A DNA stretch of 64,000 nt from the NCBI GenBank assembly GCA_020086605.1, contig JACBWW010000012.1, positions 14,854,197 to 14,918,196 on the forward strand. The letters are read 5' to 3'. The notes beneath the pieces are model-generated. The model saw only the letters and a program-made list of their open reading frames with translations, ran no database searches and was not told where the DNA came from. Shown in pieces: positions 23,946 to 38,098 of this stretch (positions within the stretch are counted from its first letter, which is position 1; the number at the start of each line of letters is the position of its first letter). This DNA is from Lanius collurio. Lineage: Eukaryota > Chordata > Aves > Passeriformes > Laniidae. The position numbers and the translations under genes were made by a program.

Positions 23946-26900
23946 TTTTCCACCACCACATAGTTGCTTTGCAGTGCTGCTGCAGGCCTTTCCAAAAAGT
24001 CTCTCCTTCCTTCTCCTAGGAAAGGCACAAACACCCACCTACAACCACAGGAAACACAAAGCAAGGCCATGGGTGCTCTAGTGCTGTGGAGGAAGAAGGC
24101 GTGTGTTTCCTGGGATGAGGGGAGAGTAGTGTTTCCCACTGATGTCAAGGGCAATTATACAGTTGCTGACAGCTGTGAAGGAAGCACATATCATGTCCCC
24201 TAACTCCTCATTTGCTTTTTAGTCAAAGCAACTAATCCTACCTGGTGACACAAATAGCAGACACAGTGATACAGGGGACCCTTGGACTGACAGGGAAAGT
24301 GGGATGTGGCCCAAGCTGACTTAGCCCAAGCAAGGGGGACAAAAATATCAGGCTGAGACCCAGCATGCAGCCTTTCTGAGTCCTGACTAGCACAGAAGTA
24401 GTGCAGAAACTTTGCCCTTCCTATGATACCTTTGTCCCACATCTTATTCTGGTGAGCTGATGACACAGTTCAAAAGCTCCTGCTTCAGTCAGAAAGGAAC
24501 AGGATATTAAAAGAACATCAGGCATAGAAACCATGAATGAAGCAAGGTAAGACATGAACTCCTAATGCCTTGGTCTGAAAGGATAAAAATGTGTCAATTT
24601 GGAAGGGAAGGTAGAGGCACAAAGTCTGTGGACATGCCATTAGTGTTTTAAGTGATAAACTAATTAAACATAGTAAAGTTAGGAGTGGTTCTAAGGCTAG
24701 TGACTTGCATTCCTTTTCACTTATGGTTTTGGGCTTGGCCCAAGTTATTTAGGGATTCCTAGTAACTGTTCCAGAAGAGCCAGGATAGGAAAAAGTGAGT
24801 CAGTTGAAGAAAAAAAAATCCCTTAGTGCCAGCATGTTCCTTTATAGTAGTCAGGAGCCTAACTCAGGAGTAATCTCTGTCTGTTCTGGGAAAGGTTGGG
24901 AGGCCTCTGTGTGGAACAAAGTGCCAGGTTTCCTTGTGCAGGTGTCGTGCTGGCTGGGGAAGACTTTGTCTGAACTGGTTTCTCAAAATCCCCAATCACC
25001 TTGCCTGGGTAGAACAACAAAGAAAGCAGCATTGACCTGGGAGGAAGAAGGGAAGGTAGGGTTTAGAAAAATTGTCCTTCTGAAAAACAAATCTATGGTG
25101 AGACACTGTAAATGACTGGCAGAAAAAATTCTTTCAATTTCTCTATGAAGTATGGGGCTTGAATGCACTAAATTGTAGAAAGTATAGAAAATCAGCCATA
25201 CATGCGCTGCTACAGGGGAAAACACACAATTATTGAGTTAAAATCAAAATTAGAATTCTGATCATGTGACAGATTACTTAACCCCAGTTGTTTGCTACTG
25301 AAGCGTAAGTGCTAATGGCTAGGATATGACCTATATTCCACCCTGCCACTTTAATGGATGAAACAGAACTATCATGTCCTAAAAAGCAAGTATTTAAAAG
25401 CTTTTTGCAGTATTATAATTGTTGCTTATTTTCAGCTATGTTCAAACACACATTATCACCTAAGGACAGGTCTTTAGTTGTACATACCCCTGATCTAAAC
25501 TTAATTACGTCCAGTGTGCTGTAGGAAATGACAAGATGTGATGTGGAGACGTGTTGCTGAAGACCTGTACAACTATGTAATGCCATGGATTTAAAAATAA
25601 GCAATTCCTTGGAAGGAGAGCTTGAGAATTGCACCTTTGAGTGCAATTGTAGTCATGGAACAGCAGTAATCATGTTTTACACAGCAAAATATGTTTCTTT
25701 GGAATAACAGATGTTCATCTAAAAGGATAGCGTTGCCATTTTCACAAGTGCAACATTTCAGTTTTGAAATGAAACATTTCAAGAATTCATGTCAACAAAG
25801 GATTTGGGGTTATGGGGTTTTGTTTGATTATTTTTTTTAGTTCTGATGAATGCTATACTGAATACTGACACATCTGCTCTCAGCACTCAACAAATGTAGT
25901 CAAAATGACCTCTGCCAGTGCAGTAAAGGCAAATGGTTAAAGCTTTGTGGTTAAACTCACACCCTGGAATGAAGACTGAAGGGCAGAGCAGCTTTCCAGG
26001 TTTAGCAGATTGAAGCTCCACATTCCCAAGAATTCACAGCTCCAGCCTTGGCCTGGACTTTTCTACTAGTGCTGCAGAAATTGTACCCACCTACAGCTAA
26101 ACTTCAATTTGGCCTATGCCTTAGAGTATTTCCAAGTACACTAAGAAAGGAGTATTTCTATTTTGCTTGTGTTTGTTTACTTTTGGTCAGTTTTCCTTTC
26201 TGTACTTAGTCTTCCTTTTCTTTAGGTGGCCTGAGAAGAATGCTGTGTGTTTAATTTATCAGATTTCTGATTTACAAAGTTACTGGCAAATGTTTAGAAC
26301 TTCTCAATTCAGCCTGGAAATGAAGAAAGAAAAGCAGTTTTCTTATAATGACTTTGTTTCTGACACTGAGTAGGTGCACAAATTGAGGTCTCTGAGAGAG
26401 ATAAGTAAAGAACCATTTTCACTGAAAAAGAAAGGAAAGAAAAGGAATAGAAATGAGACTTCAGAAACTTCTGGTTTGTAAGAGCTGTCACATAATGTAG
26501 TGGTTAGAACCACAACACAAAATAACCATGCTCATACAATGCATGATTATTTGAACAACTAGGAGATTTACTATGTTTTAGACAAATTTCATGCTGTTAA
26601 AGGCAGCTTGAATATGTTCTTTAACGTTTCTCCCATTTTACAAAGAGAAACAATATTGGAGCCACATTTTTAAAAAATCTTCAGGTTTAGCTCCAAATGA
26701 AAAGCAACCCCAAACATAATCAAATGCAGAACTTCTAATTCCATTTCCATGTTTAAACAATGACATTCTCTTTCTCAATCACTGGTAAATAACATTTGTT
26801 GTCCATTTACAAGTAAGGTTTTTAAAAAAGAAATAGTGTGTCATGATTCCTAATTAGAACATTCATATAGATGGGTTGCCAGTCTTCAAGATTAGTGCAT

Positions 26901-28707
26901 ATATTTCTCTGCGTTCCCACAGTAACTCTTTTATAGCTGAGTTGGATTTGTTGCTGACATCTCTGAAACTGTGTCAATGTTTTCTTGAAGTCCTACCCAG
27001 CCCTTTCCTGCCAACATCCGATTGAGAATTTAATGGCCCAGATTCTTTGAGGACTGAAACTGAGCAAGTTATGTCATGAAGCCACTGTTGTGCTTGTTCT
27101 CTGTTCTAAAGAAAGACCAGGATTAGTTTTTCCTCAGACCCACAACAGAAAATGTATGCTGTTTCAACTCCCTTTACCAGTCTAAGGACTGGAAACCTAA
27201 GGAGAAAAAGAACCCAGGGTTAATATTTTTTATGTCTGTTTGATCACTGCCTGTGAAGCAGAATTTGTCCCATGGCACTGTAACCACATTCACTGTAGGA
27301 CTATTTTAGAAAATTATCAAGACTATTTATTTAATACTCCTGTAATATATAAATGAGTCTGTATTACTCATAGTGAACATATGCTTTGCTGTATTTTATT
27401 CTCATGTCAATGCAACCCCATTATTATAAATCAAACAGAGGATTTGACAGACTACTTCATTCATGTCGTGCTCACTGCTCCCACTGTTCCCTGAAACACA
27501 CACAATGGGCCATTTATAAAAGGAACAAACTCCAACAGCTGATTTTACTTCTTCTAACAGCTGAGTGCATCTTGCTGTAACCCCAAAGATGTTTTAGCTT
27601 ATTTGTTTTGACTAACAAACTTGCTGGCTAGCTCATGTAATATTTGTGAAATTATAGCAGATTGTTAGAAGTGTATTTAGAACAGTTATAAGTCACTGAT
27701 ATTCATGCTCTTCAAAAGGCACTGCGCAATACTATCAGCAAGAACTAAATATTCTACTTGAGAAAAAGAGGCACATTTCTTATCTGTTGTTTGAACGAAG
27801 AAAAGGGTGGGGACATTTTTGAAGCAATCATCCATTCAAAATATTTCCAGATCGAATCACACCTTTTACACCGCAGAGTATAAATGACTGCAGTGAAGTA
27901 TATTTCATAATGGAACAAAACAAATTTCATAATGGAACAAAGAAATGTAAACTAAATGTAAGTTTTTGTGACCAGCAATAAATTAGATGATCATATCTTT
28001 CACATTGATAAAATAGAATTGGTGCAGAGCTTGGAGAAGATTTCTTAGAGACACAATTTTCTTAACATTGTTTTAAATTACTCATTGAATTTTTTTAGGC
28101 TTTTTTACTTTTTGTTCTAAAATTACTGATCTGTTTGTTTTATCACGTCTCAAGGAAACGCAGGCATGTACATGTAATAAAACTGTTATGGTACTTGTTT
28201 GTGCACTTTGCATGCTAGCTGACTAGGCAAGCAATTATGCTAATCTAGCTGCTAAATGTATTTATTACTTGTGCTGGAGTCACAGCCACACCTGTCTGCT
28301 CAATCTCACACCAGGGCAGGGGAGCCCGGGAACAATAGTTCTTCTTTGGAAAATGGAAAGCTTTGTTAGAATGTTTGTGTACGGCAGACCCTTTCCACTC
28401 CAAACATCCCAATCCTCAAATATTTGAATTAAAAACATTTGATCCACAGATGATTGGGAAGGACTTGCTGCTGAGTCATAGGCAGCATTCTGAAATGTCT
28501 ATGACTGCTTTCCAGTCTTTGGTAGATACAGGGGCTTGTTCTCAGGGAGTCAGGGAAATGCAACTGGAAATAAATTCAGTCATGTCATGTCTTCCACAGT
28601 AGTATGAGAAATTCCACTGTTCTGCCCTTGCTAAAAGGGTCTTCTAGTAGTAACTGGGGTGCAAAGTGTTAGGAATCATCTGGCCAAGGAGGGCAACAGT
28701 TTTTGGT
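23946..28707. other. Intergenic, no gene recognised
   Basis: Mixed-composition DNA becoming AT-rich after 25.2 kb. A 22-base tandem duplication lies at 27,902-27,945. None of the short open frames resembles a known protein, and no CpG island or clear exon is visible. Confidence 0.55.
27902..27941. repeat. 22-base tandem duplication
   Basis: ATTTCATAATGGAACAAA occurs at 27,902 and again at 27,924, giving a period of 22 bases. It is an exact two-copy duplication, consistent with a small slippage event. Confidence 0.85.
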
Positions 28708-28802
28708 CTCTTCTCTTCTCTTCTCTTCTCTTCTCTTCTCTTCTCTTCTCTTCTCTTCTCTTCTCTTCTCTTCTCTTCTCTTCTCTTCTCTTCTCTTCTC
28801 TT
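28707..28802. repeat. (TTCTC)n pentanucleotide microsatellite, about 19 units
   Basis: About 95 bases of uninterrupted TTCTC. The array is pure pyrimidine on the plus strand and continues into an impure pyrimidine-rich tail (TTCCCTTTCTCCTCTCCTCT). It translates as Leu/Phe/Ser repeats, so open frames through it are artefacts. Its purity suggests it is young and probably length-polymorphic, and a polypurine-polypyrimidine tract of this length can form triplex (H-DNA). Confidence 0.97.
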
Positions 28803-28809
28803 CCCTTTC

Positions 28810-31800
28810 TCCTCTCCTCTCTCACCCCATGGGTCATCTGTACTTATGGCCTTAACTCTCTTCCGAGCAAACCCAATGAGGGGTTGGAGGTGCTGGGGTG
28901 CAGAAAAAGAGCCGACCGTAAGAGAGGTGCTATACTGTATTTCCCAAGAGATGCTAAATTGATACTTTTTCTAAAAGTTGGAAGAGGCAAGGTTGAGCAC
29001 TGGGTCTGCAGACATCTTCCCTCATAAGCACCTTGGAGGCACAGTTGAATCCTAATGCCCAGTTTTGCCACGACTAGGTTCCACATAAATCTGAGTACTT
29101 AGTGTTGAGCACTGGTGGCTCTGTGCTCTAAGCCTTACTCACATCTCTGGAATAATTACTCTGAAGCCTTTGGGGTCCCAGCCAATAGAAAACAGTAGGC
29201 ACAAGGATTTAGGTGGAATTTAGGCCAGCAGAGTCTGGGACTAAGATCAATATTTAGATTAATTGAAGGTGTTATTCAGCCTTCTCTCCCCCTCATTTTG
29301 GATAGCTAGCAATCAGCCTTTTCTTTCTTTTAGAGGTCTGAATATTTATGCAACCAGGAATAAATCTATCCCAACCTCCTCTAGGATTTCCACAATTAGT
29401 ACTTCCAGCTACACTCCGGAGTTGAATCACATACCTTCTAGCAGCGATGTTCAGAACACAACTGAGTGACTGTCAGCTGGCCAAGCTTGCACATGCTTTG
29501 GAGTGCATCTCTGGTTTCCTAGGGAACCTCGCCTGTGTCCCCCTGTGGTGTTCAGAGACATTTTGTTACTGCCACTGTTCATGGTTTTGTACATCCCTAG
29601 GTAGTCAACACAAGAAAGGGGCATTTGCATATTTTATTCTTAAGTTTCTAAAGCAGTTAGATGAATTGCTGACCATACAAAGCTGTTGTACTTCTAACTG
29701 TAAAACTCAAGAGCCTTGTCTAGAAGTTTGAAGTTGAAGATCTACCTTACTAATCTCACCTACACTGCCAGTATGGGCTAATGACCAGCTCTGACTGTCA
29801 GGGCACTGTTCATGCAAGCATCTACCTGTGGCTTTATTCTGATTTATTTATCTCCTGTTGTTCAGAACCAGTTATTCTTCAAAGATCCAAATCTGTCTCG
29901 CAGCCCACATATCTAGTGTCATCCTGCAACCATTAACAACTTGCCTCTTACCTTGCACAGTAGGCGAGCAGGCTGAACTTTCTCCAGGGAGTCTTTAAAG
30001 TATACACAGTATCTTTGCTCAAGAATAATCTATTTATTTCTTTAAAGAAGAGTGTGTGTGTGTAAGCACTGGATATTGAGGATATTGGCCAAAATCTTTT
30101 CCGTGAGCTTTTCTTTCAAAGCAGAAAATATTCCACAGAGAGCAAATACTTCTGGGAAAAGCAAAGATTTAATAAGATTTTCAGTCCATCTTCATATGCA
30201 TTCATTCATCTATCTCTAGACACTCTGAGACCCCTGTCACAGATGTAGGCTTGATATGCACTTTATCTTTTCTTCTTTACACATATTGGTCACAGATGTC
30301 TGAATACTACATTTTCCATGGCAGGCTGAGGATTTAATGCTTTCCTCCAGAGGAGAGATAAGAGCCGGAACATGTGTAGGCAGGATTGCATTTTCATTTG
30401 TAATCAGTAATGTGTAAAGTTTGCGAAAGTTTGTTGACACTCTTATGATATGTTCTATCTCCATTAGAGGGGTAGTGAACAGGGTTATGTGGTCAGATAC
30501 CATTTTATTTGAAAAGAACTTCTCTCTTTTTACCAGTCCAGAAACATTCTCCATCACTTCTGTCTCATGTAAAGACATACACAGCCTTATCATTTTCCAG
30601 TCTTATTACTCCTTCTTATCATTCATATTTAATGTATTTCTACCTTCTGTGTTGTAGCCATTTACATTTTATTGATTCTTGGATGCTGTTTACAAGTCAG
30701 TGATTTATTATCTTTCACTTCTCTTTGTGCTGACAGGGAACATTGCTATTTTGCTAATTCTGGTATCGTGTGAGGTAAATATATTTGTGTCCAAACCCCA
30801 TGAAAATGTACAGTATGCATTTACACCGTGCTAATTGTTATTACACAGATTTTTAGAGAAGGAGAGAAGAAAATTCATGGTTAAGGGTGACATCCCACTT
30901 TCTGCTCATGAAACTTGGTATTGAAGCATATGCAATTCATTCATTATCTGTCACTCTTTAGGGGGCTGTGCAATTTCTAGCACAAGAGAGGACATGAAAC
31001 ATTCAGGCCAGAGCTTTTAAACTGAGGTGCCAAAAGGTGGCTATCCAAGGCTTTTGAGTTAAGGATGGATTTAAGAGCCTCTAAATTTAGAAATGGAATG
31101 GAATGCTATGTGTGCGCAAAACTAAAATTTTTAACAAAAACTGGTGAAAAGTGAGCCAGAATATCTCATGCACAGGGTAAGGTCTGGGGCAGCACTATGG
31201 TGTGTATCACTTACCAAGTGCCACAGCATGAATAAAACCAGGGGACACACACAACATGGGACAGGGACCAGCAGCAGCTGCAGGGCACTGCTCTGTCCCC
31301 TGGTGATGGCAGCCACTGGCACAGCTCTGTCCCCTGGTGATGGCAGCCTCTGGTGTGAGAGATTTGCCACTTCTTCCACACCACACATTTCCAGAGCAAG
31401 GATCAGATCCCTTGGGTACAGTGTTATTTGTCCTGCCCTTTGCTCCTCTCAGCTTTGTAAATTATTTTTTTTTTGTGGGAGACAGAATAGGAATAATAGA
31501 CCATGGTAGTTCAGCTGTATTGACAATAAGCCAGCCCCTTTTCTCTGGCTCACCTGACAACAAAGCTGGTGAGCTGTTGAAAACCTCACAGATTATTGCT
31601 GGAGGACTGTGTTCATGATGAAATGGCTTGGCTAAAATTACACCTGGCAAAAGTGAGTTATTTGCTTAGGAAAAATAGTCATTTCCACTCCTCATGGAAC
31701 ATGTGTGCCTGCCATTTCTTGGTTTGCACACAGAGGCTGTAGATAGATTCCTCTTGCACATTACAAACCAGCATTTTCTAGGAAGTTTCTCATTTTTGTC

Positions 31801-34800
31801 TGGCTGGGATGTTGTTCCAGTGTGTTTTTTACCCGTACTGAACCTTGCCTATTGCAAGTCAGTTACTTGTTGCTTCACAGCTAAATTGCTGCAACTCTCT
31901 CATCTTTGGGCTACATCTACAGTCAATCCAGGAGCTGTATGCAGCTGCTCTCCTACTAAACAAGGTATTTTACCAGGAGCAGCAATTTTACAAGATCATC
32001 TGCTGGTTTTGATGTGAACAGCTTGCACAGGATTTACTGCATCCCCTTTCTGCTGTCAAAAAACAGGATAGAGCACAGATTGCACTTCAGGATAATGGAA
32101 GGACACTTTCTGTGAGGAGCTCTGGCATTTGCTTGAGGCTGTTTGGGGGCTGTGGGGAGGGGGGTGTTAATGATCAGGACAGGCTGTGAGTCTCCTCTGC
32201 TTTTCGAGGATTTCAGAAAGGATGGGGCTAGACCTGACAGCATTCCCCAAATCTGTTGTGTTTGCAAAGATTTTTTTAAATATGACTGAAATACAATCCT
32301 GTGATATCCAGCTGCTCATCATAAACATTAACATGGCTCTCACCAGTTTTACCTCATCCCCACTTACACTGAGCTTTCAGGAGGCTCCCCAGGTGAGAAG
32401 CACATCACAGCACTTGTCTGTTCCTCAGTCTCTCTCACACGCTGCTTAATCATAGGCTGTCTTTCCAGTAAAAGAAATGAGACTTTGTGTAGAAATCATG
32501 TGTCCCAGCTCCACACCTGCCCACCTCTTGCTGTTCAGCAGCTTAAGCAAGTTCCTGCCCTGAGCCCCAGAGCTGCAAGTGCTCAAGGGTTCCCATCTCA
32601 CCTTTTCAGCCACCGGGGAGAGAGGAAACATGCAAGTTTTCTGACTATGCTTAAATAAAATATGCATGCTTGCCTGGATGGTGTTTCCTACTGCCATGAT
32701 CAGGGACAGAATATGAGTCTGGACAAGAAATTTATTGTGTTCTTAGGTCTTACATCTGGTAAAAGAAATATACTGCTCTAGAAAACAAAACAAACCCCTC
32801 ATAATGCCAATAAGCAACTCTATGTATTTCCTTGTTTAAATTTCATCGCTGCTTTATGGTGTTCTTTGGGGTTAAGCCTAAGGTTCCCTGAGTACACAAG
32901 ATCCTCCTCTCTCACTCCTCCCCATAGAACTCTTCTCATCCCTTTCTCAGCTGGCTCAGCAGCTAAACCAAATGGCTCTACTCTTCCTCTTTCTTGCCAA
33001 GTTCCCCAGTGTCTGTAAATCTCCATAAGTCTCTCAATCTTTGCTGTATTTAAGATCCCAGGTTAATACCTAATCCCTTTGTCCTGCTTCTAGTGGAAGT
33101 ATCTTCTTCCAAACATTCTCCCTGACAACAAACTTTGGAGGACTAGTTTTCCCAAGCCTCACTGTGCCATCATCCAGCCTGATGACTAGATCAAAGGAAA
33201 AGAAAGCTATGGATGGATGAATTGTCACTTTACCAGACCTAGAAATCTTAAAATGTATTGTCAGTGCTGAATTTATAATGAGTGGATAAAGAAGAGAAAA
33301 AAAAGGGGGTTGTCACCTTGTCCAGAACACTCATTGAGAAGGAACAAACAGAACTCACTAGAAACTGGATCATGTATGGATCATATGCAGTTATTTAAAA
33401 AAAAAAAAGTACATCCTTGTGCAGTGACCTAAAGACCTTGCCCAAATCCTGCTATTGATTTCTTGCTCTGAACTGGCAGCTGTTGAAAGTCAATATTGGT
33501 ATAATTCTAGAAAGAGAAAGAGACTTTTGATCATTCAACAACATCAAGTTAAATCCAATACATTGAGCTACAAATGCTTTTAATAAGTCTGTTTTTTTGG
33601 ATCCTCTTGAGCAGCATGAAAAATGTAGGTTTTTCAGATACATGGGGGAAAAATAGAAGATTCCTTAGGGCATCTCAATGTAGGAGAAAAAAAAAACAAA
33701 AGAAGAAAATAAATTCAAGGCACTGCTTTGTTGCTGAACGAGGCCACACTTCATCCTGTATGTGGATAAAAGACAAGACAATTTCCCACTTCCCATTTCT
33801 GTTCTGTATTGCCAGGTTAATTGTTGTCATTGTATTCCCCACAAGAGAAGCTTCATCAGTGGTGCCAAATAAACCAGATTAGTGTTCAGGAGCATTTGCT
33901 GGAAGTGATGCCAAATCCATTCTTGATCCTAATTATATGAAATATGCTCCAATAATTTTCCACAAGGTGAATAAAAATAATGCCAGAACTGCCGCTTTCA
34001 CTGAAGCTCAATTAGGAGGTATTCACTAATCCCAAGGCATATCATAGCTGCTTCTGTGCAATTATATTCTCCATTTTATAAACTGATGTTTACCTAGAGA
34101 AGATGAATATCCTAATTCCTGGCATAGATACAAGAGTGATATTGGGAGAGAGAGGAAAACATAGAGAAGGCCTGGCCCATATCCCAACACTAGGCAGAGC
34201 GACCTTTGTTTCAATCTCCACAGGCAAGCTGTTGCATCTCTGCAGTTTCAAGCAGTACACACAGGAGATACACACTCCAATACAGTGTTCATTCCCAAAT
34301 CTAAAAGAAAAAATCAAAAGCCACTTCATTTTGAAAATAAAATCAGATTAAATAAATTATCCTTTTTTAGTCACGGAACGTTCCCCACAGTATACAATAT
34401 CTTGTTCTGCAATGAATTTCAGATTTCCATGATGACTGGTTTGCACCACCTGACTAAGAAAGAGGCATGTGTCGAAAACAGGCAGTCACTTCAGGCAATT
34501 GCAAATTTGGACTTTTGTTCAAACTATGGGAAATTCATGGTAAAACTGAGAGGCATTCTGCTACAAAAAGTCCTTTACAGGTAGAGTTAAAAGAGGATAG
34601 GCAAACATGTTTACTGGAACAATATAATAACAAATTACATTCATAGTCTGTAGTTGGTTTACATAATAATATCATCTTTCAGGATTCTCAAAGCACAAAA
34701 CATCTTTATTTTCTATTTATCAACAAAACCCCTCCTTCTCAGTTTAGAGGATTTTACTTATATGTAACCTGCCTGTTTTCCTTCATGCCTTTGTTTTTGT

Positions 34801-34936
34801 GGCAAGTCTCACAAATAACAAAGCTAATATTAGAAAAATAGATGTTATGTTTCATTACTTCATTTACCCTCTTGCCATTTTTGACATTTCTCCTACTTCT
34901 AAAACTGCTGGAGAGACCTTGTTTATCGATTCTGAT
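28810..34936. other. Intergenic, no gene recognised
   Basis: No CpG island, recognisable exon or clear transposon. It contains a short GT run near 30,050, a 34-base duplication at 31.3 kb, and a G-rich stretch at 32,145-32,164 (runs of 5, 4 and 6 G). Confidence 0.55.
31290..31351. repeat. 34-base tandem duplication
   Basis: GCTCTGTCCCCTGGTGATGG followed by CAGCC appears at 31,290 and again at 31,324. The two copies match over about 25 bases and then differ slightly. No retroelement body was recognised around them. Confidence 0.85.
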
Positions 34937-35165
34937 ACAGAATCATGGAATCATAGAATATCTCAAGTTGGATGGGATCCATAAGGATCATAGAGTCCAC
35001 CTCTCTGTTCTTCAAAGTACTACTTTAAACTAAACTGTATGACTGAGAGCATCATCCAGACGGTCCCTAAATTCTGGCAGGTTTGGTGCCCTGGGATGCT
35101 TGTTCCGGTGACAGACCATCCTCTGGGCGAAGAACCTTTTCCTAGTGTCCCGGGTGCACCTTCAT
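34937..35165 (-). mobile_element. CR1 LINE 3' end fragment, antisense
   Basis: Plus strand begins AGAATCATGGAATCATAGAA, the reverse complement of the CR1 3' terminal repeats. It continues with AAGTTGGATGGGATCC, AAGGATCATAGAGTCCACC, CTGGCAGGTTTGGTGCC and GGGCGAAGAACCTTTTCC, all standard CR1 3'-region words. The copy is 5'-truncated and moderately diverged. Its far boundary, about 35,165, is approximate. Confidence 0.9.
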
Positions 35166-37565
35166 AACACACGTTTTCTAGCCAAAGCTCTGACTAATTT
35201 GTGGGATCATATAATTGTTGGTGTCCAACAGAGTGAAACCTGACATTTAAAGAGAACAACAAAATTTTTAAGGTGAGTTAGTGGCTTCAGGGTTGATGCA
35301 TTCATAAGCTCATGACATACTCCGTGCTGCTGTCAGACCTGATCTCTTAACTTCAGCTAATAGTTGAAATGGCATCTCCATAGCTCCATCCTCCCCAATG
35401 GGATAATGAAGTATGTTGGGATTAAGGAAAAAGCAGATATGTATCTCTCTTCTCAGCACGTACACTGAATTCTGATTATACTCCCCTAGCCCTCTCGCAG
35501 GATTTGGCTAAGCAGAGGAAGCACAATAACTCACACCTATTCAAGCTGAAGTTCTCAAGCAGCCTATTGTTTTCCTCTTGGCAAAAATTCAAAAAAGGTT
35601 TCATTAGTGATTGCTGATCAGGAAAAGGGACAGGAAATTGTGTATCTTCTTGGAGGCTGATCCCTAAAATCAAAGATGACAGGCAAGCTCTTATGCATAC
35701 ACTGCGAGGGTTACAGCTGCAGTGTCTCCTGATACTCAAAATGTGAAAACTTTTTGGATTGCTGCTGCTGCTGGATGGTATAATGGGTTTTGTTCCACTG
35801 GGTACATATCTCCAAATACAAACTAGTACCCTTTCTTCCAGGAGCGCTGGAAACTTGACAGCAACTCGGCAGTGTTAAAGAGGTGATAAAAGAGAGTTTG
35901 AAAGGTCTCCTGGGTGAAGCCTGAAGGAGATGCGCAAGAAAGCTGAAGCATGAGGGTACCCCTTGAACCGCCTGTTTGCCTTTCTTGCCACAAAGACTTC
36001 TGAAGTGGGACACAATTAGATGGAGGGAAGCTGCATTTCAGAAAGGGCCTGCGTCTTGGGGAGCTCTCGTTTGTTTGCTTTTAATGAGCTGTTTTAGGAT
36101 GCTGTGTAAAAGCTAGCTGTGTTGCTGAATTTCCTCAGGTTTTCTCAGAAAATGCTAACTGGAACGTGGGAGATTGGAGATATTTATAATCTCTTGACTG
36201 AGTCTGAGAATCAGTACTAGATCTCTAGGGAAATGCAGGTTTTGGGAGGAAGCTGACAGAGAGGGTGATTGGAGGAGAGGCTGTATGATCCATAGGTTGT
36301 ACCTCACTTCTATTCAGGGGATTGTAACACCTGGGAATTTACTGCTAAGACTTCTGAATTATAGTAACCCCGTGCATCTCCAGGGCAGGTTATGTTCCTA
36401 GACCCTGTTTTGGTGTATGGGTACAAGACATCAGCATACACAAACAGGCCAACAGAAATGTAACCTTGGAAACAAGCCCATGGCAATCTGGCAGTAAGCC
36501 TCCACCAGAGTGGAATTTGTTGAGAAATATTCCCCATGGGTTACATACCCTATTTAGTTGGTTAATGGTGGTAAAGCTGTTCCTGGAATCTGAAAAACAT
36601 ACATGCATAAAAAGCAGGATCAGTATGCTGCATGATGATATTGATGGAGCTGGCCAAGCAGCATGGTTGAGTACCTCTGTGAACTGCATGAAGAAATTTG
36701 CCTGCACTGAGGAGTTTCCTGGAGGCTATGCAGGAGTCAGGGCATGGAAATATATGCAGGCATGAGACAAAGCACTTGCAGTAAGCACATTCTCTCCTGG
36801 AACAAATGCAGGTGATTAATGGAGCTGTAAAGCCACTTGGGATGAGGAGACTCTGGTCTCTTTCTCGTGCCAGGAACAAACATTTTCTACTGCTGAGATG
36901 GGGTGTATATGTCAATTAATTACCATTTTTTCAATTAATTGTTCCTGCGATACACCTTTCCCTAAAGAAATTACTGAGCAATACAAGCAGAACTCAAACT
37001 AGATCCGTCACAGCTGAGAGGGTAACTGACTGCATTTGCAATTCCTGCTTCCCAGATGTCCCACATTTCTTCAAGTAATGGGCAGAAGCACAAAAAGGGT
37101 AATTCAAGATAGGTATCTCTGCTCCCAGGTCTCATTGACTGACACTTGGCTTTCTTCTTATTTTGTCAAATTTGCTGAGTGTGATGCTGATGGTTTTGTT
37201 AGCCAGCAGTCTCAGTGGATCTTGAAAAAACCCAAACGTTTGCTTGAGCTGTATATTTGCAGTGTGATGGGAATGAATGGAGGCTTTCTTTACAGAGTCT
37301 TCAGTGGTCAGTGGTGGTGATGGAAACACTCCTAATGAGCAGCTCCTGCAGGCCCATTGAAGAAATGGCCTGCCGAAGCCCCTTTATCATGAATTGCATC
37401 TTGGATGTTCTGTCAAGGAAATGCAATATTAATATTTTCTGTAAAGACATTTCCTCCCTTGTACTTTTTGAGCTACAAATGCACCCTGTGGATCAAAATC
37501 ATGCTCTCTTATTGTGTCATGTCCACATATTCTCAGAACCAGAATTTAGCTGGTTGAGGGAGGTG
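35166..37565. other. Intergenic, no gene recognised
   Basis: No recognised gene. At 36,910-36,942 the sequence TCAATTAATT occurs twice, 19-20 bases apart, a pair of homeodomain-type TAATTA sites. Open frames of about 100-117 codons occur on both strands and have no recognisable homology. Confidence 0.5.
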
Positions 37566-38098
37566 ATTTTCTCTCTCTGCTCTGCACTGGTGCAGCCTCA
37601 CCTTGAATGTTGTGTTCAAGTTTTGGTCTTTGCAATATAAAAAAGATATCAAACTATTTCAGAGTGTCCAAAGTAGAGATACAAAGATGGTGAAGGGCTT
37701 AGGGAAGACATATGAGAAGCAGATGAGGGTACTTATTTTGTTCAGCCTGGAGAAGAGGAAACTGAGGGGAGACCTCATTGCAGTTACAGCTTCCTTGTGA
37801 GAGGAAGAGGAGGGGCAGACACTGATCTCTTCTCTCTGGTGACCAGTGGCATGAAGTTGTGTCCTGGGAGGTTTAGGTTGGGTATTAGGAAAAGGTTCTT
37901 CCCCCAGAGGGTGGTTGGGCACTGGAACAGGTTCCCCAGGGAAGTGGTCACAGCACAAGCCTGACAGAGCTCAAGAAGCATTTGGACAATGCTCTCAGGC
38001 GCACGGTGTCACTCTTGGGGTGTCCTATGCAGGGCCAGGAATTGGACTCGATTTTTATGGCTCCTTTCCAACTCAGGATATTCTATGATTCTATGATT
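37566..38098 (+). mobile_element. CR1 LINE, sense, 5'-truncated with intact 3' end
   Basis: About 530 bases of CR1 in sense orientation. It starts within ORF2 3' sequence (GTGCAGCCTCACCTTGAATG, then GTTCAAGTTTTGGTC). It runs through the classic TTCAGCCTGGAGAAGAGG, GGGAGACCTCATTGCAG and AGAGGGTGGTTGGGCACTGG, and ends AACTCAGGATATTCTATGAT with repeated ATTCTATG. This octamer end replaces a poly-A tail in CR1 and is diagnostic of the family. It is the best-preserved mobile element in the window and cannot move on its own because most of ORF2 is absent. Confidence 0.97.

Noticed and set aside
28659..29027. Open frames encoding repeated Leu-Leu-Phe-Ser-Ser
   Set aside because: Direct translation of the TTCTC microsatellite.
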